Origin: Scytalidium lignicola
Lineage: Eukaryota > Ascomycota > Leotiomycetes
DNA length: 64,000 nucleotides
Direction of reading: 5' to 3'
NCBI GenBank assembly: GCA_002812745.2
Contig: NCSJ02000032.1
Span: 1-64,000 of the forward strand
Of this stretch, positions 52,469 through 64,000 are shown piece by piece. Within the stretch, counting starts at the first letter, position 1; each line of letters opens with the position of its first letter. Below the pieces are notes generated by a model that saw nothing but the letters and a program-made list of their open reading frames with translations, did not search any database and was not told the DNA's origin. The translations under genes and the position numbers were made by a program.

Positions 52469-54214
52469 TCATTTCTTTGCATCTACCTTGGAACTTCTTG
52501 GCCTCAGATACACATTCACAGGGCCTTTCTCCCACAAGTTGTAGATCTTACTACTCTCGACCCAGTCCTTACTATCTTCCGATAGCAGTATGTCATATCT
52601 CCAAAGCAACCTAGCCAAAATCAAGCGCATCTCTGCATATGCAAGGCTTTTTGAAAGCGTAGATAGTTAGCCAAAGAATCAATCAAAATAACGAAGGTAA
52701 TAACTCACTTTTTCCCAATACAATTCCGTGGTCCTGAAGAAAATGGCTCAATTATCTCCATTCTGTCTTTGGCGAAGCGCTGATCGCCAAGCCAGCGCTC
52801 AGGAATGAAGTCGTTTGGTTGCGTTAAGTACTGTGAACTGCGATATATAGCTGATGGCCAAAACTCGATTTTTGTCTGTGAAACTGTTAGAGAAACTGCT
52901 ATGTACTGTACAAGAAACATAATTGATGCCATTTTTCGCAAACTTACACCGGCAGGAACGAATCGGCCAAGAATAGTGTCGCCACCCTCAGCAATCTTCC
53001 TTGGTTGGGTGATAGGTGCAGGAGGGTACATGCGTAGCGTCTCATCGAGCACAGCAAGCATATAAGTGAGCTTTTGTACGGAAATCAAGGTTATGTCCTC
53101 TTCGTTTGGGAATGCGGAGCGAACTTCCTCAGTCACAATATCTAGTGCACGCGGATCCGCACCTAAGAAGTATGTAGCGGCCGATAGTGCTGTAGCTGTT
53201 GTCTCAGAGCCCGCAATAATGAGCATTGATGCGTTTGAAGCCATCTCCTCAAAGCTCAAACCTTCATCTGCCCCTCCTCTTTTCGGCTGTGTCATAGAAT
53301 TAATGAAGTCTGGACGAGCCGTGGCGGTTGCTAGACGCTTGCGCACTTTAGCTTCAGACAGCTGCGTATGCTCAGCGAACTTAGTTGCTATTTCTTTAGG
53401 AATAAATTGCTTTAACAGAGGAGTAAGGGCTGGAAAACGTTCTGCGCTGACTATGAATGCCTTGTTCTTAATGCTGATGTAAATGAGAGACACCCAAGGA
53501 TGGTAAGTTGACGTCTCGAGGCAGCCAAAGGGTTCACCGAAGCTCAAGTCACCGATAATATCAAAGGTTGTATAGTTATACCATTTGACCATATCTAACG
53601 CTTTTGTTCCGCCTGCAGATTCTGTGTCAAGCTTCTCAAAAAGCATATCGACATACGTCTTAATCAGGGGTTCTTGATTGATCATTGCTTGGTTAGAAAA
53701 GCCATGAGCTAATATACGACGGTGTCGTGCATGTGTTTCACGATCAGCGCCAATAATATTGTTGCGAAGAAGACGAACATGGAGAGGGTCCTTGCTATGC
53801 TCTGGCAGACCCGTTTTACGGTGCCCACGGACTTGTTTAGAGGCTTCCGGATGATTATAAGATAAAAAATCTGGTGCTAGCCTCACTACGGGACCGTAGG
53901 TATCGTGAAGCTCTAAGATTTTCTTGGGAGCGTGGCCAGAAAGGTAGTTAAGGGTGTAGGGAATCCTCGTCGCAGCCCAGAGTTTCGGTCCAGGATATGA
54001 TCGAAGGGGGTGGAAGAAGAGATTGTATATAGGAATCCATAGGAGATATCCAAGTGTCTATTCTGAGTGTGAGCAGATATGACAGCAAAACAAATCAAAT
54101 AGACTTTAAGAGGGAACAGAACATTGGACTTACGATCCCAGGTACCAGAATTGCCAATATTGGTAGAAGGTGGATTAAAGGAAGGTCCTCGTTAGGGTCG
54201 AAGAGAATCCCCAT
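52469..54214 (-). CDS. Cytochrome P450 monooxygenase
   Basis: Four exons fit: 54214-54134, 54057-52948, 52875-52709 and 52646-52469, with introns of 76, 72 and 62 nt (GTAAGT or GTGAGT donors), for 511 residues. An N-terminal membrane anchor (LIHLLPILAILVPGITLGYLL) is followed by the hinge HPLRSYPGPKLWA. The I-helix AGSETTATALS, the ExxR motif ETLRMYPPAP, the PERF-like PERWLGD and the haem loop FSSGPRNCIGKNLA (Cys449) are all in place. DFIGDLSFGEPFGCLE-type sequence (TTFDIIGDLSFGEPFGCLE) is typical of fungal isotrichodermin C-15 hydroxylase-like and benzoate-related P450s. It is ER-bound and needs a P450 reductase. The substrate is unknown; the nearest possible pathway regulator is the AflR-like gene 4 kb away. 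Confidence 0.92.
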
Positions 54215-55702
54215 GCTGAGATTTAGTATGGTTGAGGTAATGCGATTCCGTATACCGATATTTTATGTCAACGAAGAATGGAAAAATAAAAGCTAGAACC
54301 TGGGTATCGGCATTCTTATATATATTTACTTATACCCCTCAGGTTACATTAGATACGTCCCCGGAATAGAAAGACGTACTTGAGAAGGTATAATGATAGA
54401 GGAAATCATCTCGCAATCATATGCCGTAAATGCAAAAGTGGAGAAATTGATTAAGTATTGGATATGTCGATCTTATTTATCCAACCTATATTGCATGTTT
54501 ATATTGTATAATGCACAATTTTGAATCATAACCGTTAATAACTAACGTTATGAATAAGAATTGGAGTGCATAAAGGCATGGCATTCAGCATTAATGCTGG
54601 CGGATCTAATAGTTCCCGCTGCATCTCAACTGCCGCCCCACCGACAAGGAAGCAAAAAGGGAAACTAGCGGACAAGTGCATAGGAGAATATAGTGGGCAG
54701 GGGTTTCGGCCCGTCAAACATTCACATATTGGGCTTTTATTATGGAGCAGGTGCTACAGTACCGGTATCTTGCAACCCCCTTGAGTCCAACCACCTACAT
54801 AAGATTCTAGAATCTGGTCCTGTGAACTTCGGCTGTAAAATACACGACGGACAAGCAAACATGTTGATCTTATGACTTGCACATTACCAAAACCACATAG
54901 ATGAATTAGCCGCTGTTTGAATTATATGCAAAGGAAATGTAAACATGGAAAATACTAAAATCGTCCTCGCTCTGGTCTCCCACTCTATAATTAATTATTC
55001 AAGTTATTTGGACCGTTGTGAGTGCACCAGAACGGCTATCCGGCACCAAAGGAACTGGAGATACCTTTGGAATTCCTTGAATTGCTTGTGAATCCATTAC
55101 GGCTGTCTCTTTACCGGCTATCGTCATTCTTGTGGGATGCGATGTATACATCTGATCTGAGACCGCTTCTGAAACATCATCGATGCACGGAAGTGCGATT
55201 TATGATTCTGCTTGTGCTGCCAGTGATGACTCACTAAGGGTTTATTGGAAGTCTCACGGCCATCTGGTGGATCCACAACCTATCTTGCAATGATACTATC
55301 TTTAAGTGTGTATCTTGTTCTGTCGACAATGTTTCGATCAAAAGATTCAACACTGAATAGTTTGCACTTTTGCACAAATTTAGACATAGACAATGAGGTG
55401 AAACAATAATGGCCTACGAATTTAATGTTCTTATGTTTGTATGAGATGGAGCGTATCGTTCAATAATTTCAAGTAACCGACCCCCATTCTATGTAGAACG
55501 GTGTAATTAGCCTATCAAGAGGTAAAAAATAGAAATAATGTCAGATCTTAAACTTGACTTAGCTCAAGCCACCCGCTAATTTAGTACCGTATTAAATACG
55601 TCCGTACGGCTAAAGGCCTGGACTACGGTAGATCATTAACCGATGCCAGTACCGGTGTAACCTAATAACTAACTTATGCGGACACATAAATTAGTAATAC
55701 GG

Positions 55703-55972
55703 TACGGAGGTCGCGGTAATATGTAACGGGATTTACGCCAAGCCACTAAGTGCTACTAGTAGCCCTTAGCGCCGTGCTAGTCTAGAGATAATTCCGCTAG
55801 TATTGCGTGCGCCATTGGATGTTACAGGCCTTTTAGTGAGTGAGATGCCTGAAGTGCCCTATAATTATAGGGCACTAACAGCCTGACAGTCGCTGTAACT
55901 ATAGGGCATTTCTGGCGCCAAATAATTAGCGCCTTGGCATAAATCCCGTTACATATTACTGCGACCTCCGTA
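55703..55972. mobile_element. MITE family W, copy 2 (270 bp)
   Basis: Inverted repeats of 40 bp with two mismatches (55703-55742 and 55933-55972) begin TACGGAGGTCGCGGTAATAT. The interior shares CCTATAATTATAGGGCA palindromes and AGTGCCCTATAATTA with copy 1 at 35654-35903. It begins and ends with TA. Confidence 0.87.
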
Positions 55973-56139
55973 CATCACAGCCATTCGGGATTAACGCTCT
56001 TTTCCTCAATGCCGTGCCATATCCTCCCTCAGCACGCTATCCCCCTTGACTGGCATAAATAGCACCATTTTTGCAAGCTATGTAGTATTTCTTTGATTTT
56101 AATGGTTCGGTTAATTATGCAGAGCCCATCTGCGTAAGA

Positions 56140-56400
56140 CAGTACGTAAGCGGACGTTTCACAGTCGGATAACGTAATGCCCGGTCTTCCCGGCCTTAAG
56201 AAGTAATGCCTTACGCTAAAAACGCCACTTTTCCGTAAGTGGCCACATGCTGTAAGTACCCTATAACTAGCCGATTTTTAGGCTACTTGTGCCCTGTAAT
56301 ATGCTATAATTATAGCGTGCTTCAGCACTATCCTCTCGAGCGCCAGGTTTATTAGCTCGTTGGGCCAAAATTATAAGTTATAAGGTTATCATCTACTATA
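56140..56400. mobile_element. Degenerate relative of the family W interior
   Basis: CTATAATTATAGCGTGCTTC and neighbouring GCCCTGTAATATG echo the interior of the family W copies, but no terminal repeats remain. Boundaries are approximate. Confidence 0.3.
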
Positions 56401-58250
56401 ATCTTCTCTCAGCCCATTGCAGCCATAATTCCAATGCAACAACGCTAAGAGTGGCCTCAGAGTGGCCTCTGGCGTCCGAGTATATTTACTTTTTTTTAAT
56501 TTTTTTTAAAATATATAATTAAATAAGGTTAATACTTTATTGTTAATTTATAATATATGTTTAATTAAGTTTAATACCATTTTCTTAACTTTTAACTATT
56601 GTGAAGAAGTTATTATGATTCAAGTATTAAATTTAGTATTAGAATAACCGTGGTGATAACCTCATTAAGCGCATGAACATTAAGATTGTTTAAGACGTGT
56701 TTAAGTACTTAAATTTCAAAAATTGAGTATGAGCGTTTTGTAGTGTTTTTCGTCTCCTCTGTCTAAAATTATATTATTAGTTTCTTTGTTCTCTTAGCTC
56801 TACCTCTGCCTAATCTGTTGATTGAGAAAATTCTCTTGACAGAATGAGAAAAACAGATATATATCCTGAGTAACTTCAGTCATCCCCTTTCTGTATTGAT
56901 GATCATCTACTATCGTAGGTTATATGCTGACCTACTAACATCTAACATGGCTCGAATAGTCGGGATGAACCGGTATTGAATAGCGCTATCGACATGCGAT
57001 AAAACTCCCGAGAGAATCTTGTTTCGGATTTTTTTTGATTGGCATTGGTTGAAAGAATGCCTCTCCGAGGATATGTTTAGTCTCGAGTATTACCTCATGT
57101 CGCACAATTTATTCAGCGGACCAACACAACATTATCTGGGTTATGTGAAGCTTACGGCATGACGAACACATGGCTGCCGCTGCTGCTCCTGTGGAACCTC
57201 ATGAATACGTGTTTCGAATGCCTACCACAACTCCTGATTATTGAAAGATGATTGTGTTTTAAGATGATGGGGCCTTTTCAAGTTTAGGGACAAAGTTGCT
57301 TAGAAGCTGTAAGTGACAGTATCACGTAAATGTTTCCAAATAGTGATGGGCTGGTTCTCTTTGAGTTGGACAGCTGTCAGCATTTATGATCACCCAGTTA
57401 CCGGTTCCATATTATCTGTCGTCTATCTCACAAACAATTTCTAGTTTGTTCGGCCTATTCTTATTTTGCAGCTATACAATTTTAGTCCTCATATTCTTCG
57501 AGAAATGATTGCCAACCCTGGAATTCTGACAATTGCAATAGAGCTGCAATCAGCTACTCGCTGCTATGAACATGGATCAAGCCTTTGCTCACAATTATCA
57601 AGATAGAATGAATATCTCCTTTTACCTAGGATATTATGCCTTCAACGGAACTCGGGGCCCGACTTGGCTATCATGATTTTCTAGTACGATTATCTACGGT
57701 AGCACAGCTTCAGCACAGCTGTCCTACGTTACTCAGCTTCACATCTTTGTCTGTTGAAACAATCCCATTCGTCACATTTCTCCACCATTACGAATCCATT
57801 TGACACATATGGACTACGACATTCCTCATTGGGAGATACCCCAATCAAGAATTCTAGCGGAGTACTCCTGTGGAGAATTTCTACACGTGGCATTATGATC
57901 TTCAACAAGGACTTCGGCCCGTATGCAGTGGAATGCCTCTTATCTCTCACAGGAGGAGCCAAGGAGGTGACTTCTTACAAAGCTCAACACCCAAAACAGT
58001 GGAACAAGACAAAACACTTAACTCTAGGACGACACTTTGGATCTTGGAACACAGCCTTGCTATGTCCTACGCAGACAGTATACCTAAAATAAGATGCCAT
58101 TTATACTCCCTCCGTCTTATATGTGACTCACTATTGCATTTCTGTTCATCCACTGTCTTGGGAGCAAAATCACTTGTTGGGCACCATTGTCATCCTCCAA
58201 AGAGAGCATCTCTTAATGTGAATTATCTGGCGACTATCTATTCGTATGTT

Positions 58251-59570
58251 ATGATGAATCCGCAACAGTTGCATCGAACACCACAAATACGCCAAAAGCA
58301 AGCACCACAGACATCTCGATCTCCCCAGAAGCAGCCACAAACTCAACAGCACCAACCAACTCATTTACAATCAACTAAGAAAAGGTTAAAGGACAGCTGT
58401 AATAACTGCTCCCTGTCAAAAGTTAAATGCAACAAAGCCAAACCAAGCTGTAAAAGATGCCAAGAACGTGGACTTTATTGCTACTACTGTCCATCTCAGA
58501 GATCAGGAAGGAGATCGGCATCTACGCTGGCTGCACTAACAAATACATCAACATTGACCCCAATAACCCCTCGAACAAACACTACATCGTATCCACCACG
58601 TAGTGCACCCTCAAACTTTACTCCCAAGAGTATGATAACAGATATCAACCAGTTTCTTGACTTCAACATGTATGAAGCGGATTTTCCATTATGGGGACCT
58701 ACGTCGATGCCCAACTCAACTCTCGATAACCATACGTTCGAGTCTATTATGATATCTCCGCTTACAACATATTCAACGCTTGACACGGCAGACGGGTGTT
58801 CAATTGGACACGATCTCAGCCCCTCTACGAGCATCGACGAACTAGACTCTCTCCTCAACAACATTGGCGGAAATAATCCTTCAACTTCTCAGGGCCCTTT
58901 CGCGGTGCAGGACCCTGGTAACATCGGCAATTCATTTTCTAGAGAAGCAAGATTCGACCCAGATATACCACACAGCTGCCTCAATCTAGCTCTGAATATC
59001 ATCCCAATGCTTCAAGTCTCGCCACCGACATGCGCCCTTGCTTCCATCTCACCGGACAAATACAAGACCGCGCCAGCACTAAGCATGGAACATACCATAT
59101 CCACCAACAGAGCTATCACCGACTCCATTACTCTTATGCTTTCCTGCAGCTGCTCACTAGATGAGCATCTAGCACCGATCCTTTCCCTCATTGTGTTCCA
59201 GATATTGGCTTCTTATGCTTCTGCTGCAAAGGAAGCAGACCATATTCCGAATCAAAATCTCACTCAATTTCATGACTATTCACCAAGCCGACTAGACCAA
59301 GGTACCACATCTCCGTTGAGCAATAAAATCTGCGCTCAACTTATCCTTAGCGAGCTCCACCGTGTCGTGACTGTAGTGGAGGTGTTGAGTACGAGGTTTA
59401 AGGAGGCTAGAGGATATGCTGATGTTAATATTGGCAGCTCTCGGTCGGATAATATGGGGAAGAGGAGTCGTTGCATCTCCTCAAGTGTGTTTGTTCAACT
59501 GGAGGTGGATCTGAGGAGGAGGCTGACGGAAGTGACAAATGAGGTTCTAGAGATTCTGAGAGGAGGGTGA
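58251..59570 (+). CDS. Zn2Cys6 transcription factor of the AflR type
   Basis: Start chosen at ATG 58251 (MMNPQQLHRTPQ), giving 439 residues; the frame is open further upstream but that part is not protein-like. A Gln/Pro-rich, basic leader precedes the zinc cluster CNNCSLSKVKCNKAKPSCKR with cysteines at 50, 53, 60, 67, 70 and 77 (C-x2-C-x6-C-x6-C-x2-C-x6-C). A Ser/Thr-rich middle follows. The C-terminal part holds LMLSCSCSLDEHLAPILSLI, ILASYASAAKEA and VEVLSTRFKEARG plus QLEVDLRRRLTEVTNEV, the arrangement of the AflR C-terminal domain. AflR-type regulators activate secondary-metabolite gene clusters from the nucleus. Here no polyketide or peptide synthase lies alongside; the nearest metabolic genes are the P450 upstream and the DUF2264 gene downstream. 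The name refers to domain type, not to aflatoxin production. Confidence 0.87.
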   Translation: MMNPQQLHRTPQIRQKQAPQTSRSPQKQPQTQQHQPTHLQSTKKRLKDSCNNCSLSKVKCNKAKPSCKRCQERGLYCYYCPSQRSGRRSASTLAALTNTSTLTPITPRTNTTSYPPRSAPSNFTPKSMITDINQFLDFNMYEADFPLWGPTSMPNSTLDNHTFESIMISPLTTYSTLDTADGCSIGHDLSPSTSIDELDSLLNNIGGNNPSTSQGPFAVQDPGNIGNSFSREARFDPDIPHSCLNLALNIIPMLQVSPPTCALASISPDKYKTAPALSMEHTISTNRAITDSITLMLSCSCSLDEHLAPILSLIVFQILASYASAAKEADHIPNQNLTQFHDYSPSRLDQGTTSPLSNKICAQLILSELHRVVTVVEVLSTRFKEARGYADVNIGSSRSDNMGKRSRCISSSVFVQLEVDLRRRLTEVTNEVLEILRGG

Positions 59571-60605
59571 TGCATGCAATATTTATTTCACCCTCGTGGA
59601 TTGTGTCACGGATAATTACCAGATAATGGTCTTATAGAATTTCAGGAGAAAGCGTGTTCTACGAAAGGGCGTTCGGGTGATCAATGGTGGTTTTAGTGAT
59701 TTGCTTCGCGGCTCTGCTTTAGAATTGCAATATGGAACGCAATGGTTACAGGTACCCCTTCTAGTCAATCCTTCCACGAGGTAAGATGGTTCAGATTGAA
59801 GGAAATGGGAGAATCTGATAGAAGTATCTAAGTTTAAATTCAAGTACTTTGATTTCAATGTGCACAGAGGCATCCTATTCGTGTAGTATCAAGAATAGAA
59901 AATGTGTCTTTTATTCAATTTAATCTAATTTTAAAACTTAACTTGAGAGTATAATATACAAAAGGAATTTTCGTTTGCATGCTTAAATAATTACATAGTA
60001 AAAGAGAAGAGCATTATTGTTTATATCCTTTGATATTTTGAGTTGCATCTCGATAACTCTGATCATTTTTTGCCGTTATCTCGAAGGAAAGAATCTGCTA
60101 CACGTAGTGTTATATTCTTTCTAGAAAGATTTATCGGAAAATAAAAAGTTAATTTATCCCAATCGCATTTTACAGCACATGGGTTTAAAATTATCTTTGG
60201 TTGTCCACTATCTAAACCATTCTCATCCGACGAGCTCCCAGTGCAAGAGCAATTTATCCGTCTGGTGTGCAAATAAACTCTCAATTTCTTCCATCAATGA
60301 GAGAAGGGCAAAGGGCGCGTTCGGACATTTTAGCCGCCAACGAGAGGGTCGCCCGTCACGTCAAACGTCCCACCTCGAGCTACCCCGNCCCCCCAATCTA
60401 GGTACCTTTTGGCTTTATCCATAGCTGGGTTGGAACTTAGGGAGAGGCAGTAGTAATGGCTCTCTGCATAATCTCTTTTTATAATCCTTGGGAAACAATT
60501 AAGTAGGTATTTTCACGATCCCCCAGTGCCATTGTTCATTTTTCATTTTTCTTTTCTCGGCATTCTTCAAAGGTCCAGGCGGAACTAGATAGAAACACCG
60601 CCATT
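59571..60605. other. Intergenic, no gene
   Basis: AT-rich at 59880-60180. An N at 60388 touches a C run. The last 150 bases are the likely promoter or leader of the DUF2264 gene. Confidence 0.4.
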
Positions 60606-62833
<2,228 letters not shown>

Positions 62834-63362
62834 AGCTGAGTGTGTGGCGGAGATGAGATGTAGAAGATAATCTTGTCATTATATGCAATAAACTCGCTTT
62901 AATATGTGTATATTGAGAGAGTATAGGGGGCTTATGCGCTACATAACACGTTCCTTAAAATTTTTATTTTGACTATACCAATTCAATAATCACAGGTACC
63001 CCTCATCCATCCGAGGCCTAGCTTGTCCTTACCATCTACTTCATTATCTCAATTATCTCAATTATCCATGAAGATTGAACTATCTCGGGTTTCTTCTTCC
63101 TAGAATGCGGAATGGAGTCATATGGATGGATTGCCCTTTTGTGAAAGCATTACGGTAATCGATGATCTGAGCCCGCAGAAGATACTGGGGTGGGCCAGGG
63201 AGAGAATTGTAAACATCACACTCCTCGCTACTTGACATCTTCTTCAATACTTGTCCTATGCGATGCGCTATCCCTACTCTTACCGCAGCTGAGTGCCACT
63301 ATAATCAGTCATAATTTATTCCTTTTTTCTCTATCTCAAAACAAACTATNAAAAAAATCAAA
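62834..63362. other. Intergenic, no gene
   Basis: It holds the 3' flank of the DUF2264 gene and the promoter of the kinase-like gene. ATTATCTCA is repeated at about 63040-63066. An N at 63350 precedes an A run, 13 bases before the next ATG. Confidence 0.4.
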
Positions 63363-64000
63363 ATGACGACTTCAGTCACATCGTCTACTATCATACAAAA
63401 GCCAACGCAGCAAAACCTCATTGCTTGTGGCATCTTTCGCGTGGTCCACCGCCTCAGTGATACCTGGGTTAGAAAGTCACCTGGTGTTGACGATGATTTC
63501 AGAAACCTTCAGGCTATCCACAGTGAGGCTACGATCTACGCCTTACTAGGAGAACACTGCCGCATTGCGCGGTGTTTGTCTATTGGCAAAACTTTAGATT
63601 TCGTCGATCTTGAATTTTATCCGCACGGGACTCTCATGAGCTACATTCAAACACACAAGGAATCCATCTCGGATACATCTCGGGTCCGTTGGGCCCTTCA
63701 AATCATCGAAGCAGTAGTGTTTGCCCATACGAAGGGCATTATCCACTCAGACCTTGCTCTTAGGCAATTTTTTCTAGACTCGGATCTGAATGCTTGCCTC
63801 GCAGACTTTGGAGCATCTGGCTACCCTGGGCAGGAAGCATTAGGTATGGAGGGTGCAAGCCATTTCTTGCCAAGGGACTATGATCAGCCAAACACAATTT
63901 TGTCGGACTTATTCGCACTTGGCTCTACACCGTACGAGCTTGGGGCTGGGAAGCCTCCATATCAGGGCTGCGAAGATGATGTGATCGAAAATAGATTTTC
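63363..64000 (+). CDS. Protein kinase-like gene, 5' part (continues past window edge)
   Basis: ATG 63363 starts a frame open to the window end (212 codons, no stop). It has LIACGIFRVVHRLSDTWVRK, then SEATIYALLGEHCRIARCLS and FVDLEFYPHGTLMSYIQTHK. The catalytic loop is IIHSDLALRQFFLDSDLNA, followed by ADFGASGYPGQEA and GSTPYELGAGKPPYQG. The usual HRD is HSD and the loop reads SDLALRQF in place of RDLKxxN. This is a known variant pattern of small fungal kinase-like proteins whose activity is uncertain; DFG is intact. A glycine-rich loop is poor. The C-terminal lobe lies outside the window, so full length and integrity cannot be judged. Confidence 0.78.
   Translation, partial: MTTSVTSSTIIQKPTQQNLIACGIFRVVHRLSDTWVRKSPGVDDDFRNLQAIHSEATIYALLGEHCRIARCLSIGKTLDFVDLEFYPHGTLMSYIQTHKESISDTSRVRWALQIIEAVVFAHTKGIIHSDLALRQFFLDSDLNACLADFGASGYPGQEALGMEGASHFLPRDYDQPNTILSDLFALGSTPYELGAGKPPYQGCEDDVIENRF

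Larger units (their letters stand above)
54215..58250. other. Long gene-free desert with MITE copies
   Basis: Four kilobases without a supportable gene. It includes the P450 promoter, the family W element at 55703-55972, a degenerate relative near 56140-56400, and an AT-rich block at about 56480-56800. A frame open upstream of 58251 (from 57870) is an in-frame extension without protein-like composition. No RNA gene was identified. Confidence 0.5.

Noticed and set aside
57870..58250. N-terminal extension of the AflR-like protein
   Set aside because: The extra 127 codons lack protein-like conservation; the ATG at 58251 directly precedes the usual Gln/Pro-rich leader.

Overview
The window comes from a filamentous ascomycete (Pezizomycotina; a leotiomycete would fit, but that is a guess). 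The evidence is many short introns (46-163 nt, a few longer) with GTAAGT-type donors and CTAAC/CTGAC branch sites, plus a typical gene set: a HET-domain gene, an F-box gene, Zn2Cys6 and telobox regulators, a P450, an NRPS-like reductase, and Ire1, Atx1 and CIA30 orthologues. Single-copy housekeeping genes alternate with AT-rich, gene-poor stretches holding decayed genes, short tandem repeats and small inverted-repeat elements (MITEs).

Layout. 0-11.3 kb: the 3' end of a cysteine-rich repeat gene, a frameshifted HET gene, an alpha/beta hydrolase with a 3' frameshift, a PD-(D/E)XK nuclease-like gene with one in-frame stop, and an F-box-like gene. 12.2-17.2 kb: a four-exon SDR and a five-exon Tbf1-like telobox protein, divergently arranged. 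18.2-20.9 kb: two tandem paralogues with a SAM-like C-terminal module. 21.5-24.9 kb: an adenylation-thiolation-reductase (NRPS-like) enzyme. 26.3-32.0 kb: a dihydropyrimidinase/hydantoinase, an N-carbamoyl-D-amino-acid hydrolase, a small beta-trefoil-like protein and an Asp/Glu/hydantoin racemase. 33.2-38.7 kb: a secreted cysteine-rich repeat protein, a nest of MITEs, and two broken genes including a kinase-like pseudogene. 40.0-51.0 kb: Atx1, Ire1, an RBM5/10-like splicing factor, the molybdopterin synthase large subunit and CIA30. 51-64 kb: a P450, a repeat-rich desert, an AflR-like Zn2Cys6 regulator, a DUF2264 protein and the 5' part of a kinase-like gene.

How genes work together. The clearest unit is 26.3-32.0 kb. 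Hydantoinase (ring opening), D-carbamoylase (decarbamoylation) and hydantoin racemase are the three activities that turn 5-substituted hydantoins into D-amino acids. The first two are divergently transcribed from one intergenic region that carries a tight cluster of GATA (AreA/Nit2-type) sites, which suggests a nitrogen-scavenging module. The P450, AflR-like regulator and DUF2264 gene are only a loose neighbourhood. The other genes are independent housekeeping loci.

Data quality. Thirteen single Ns are scattered through the window and eleven touch homopolymer runs, so some frameshifts noted here may be sequencing or assembly errors. Exon boundaries were inferred by eye from splice signals, reading frame and family similarity.
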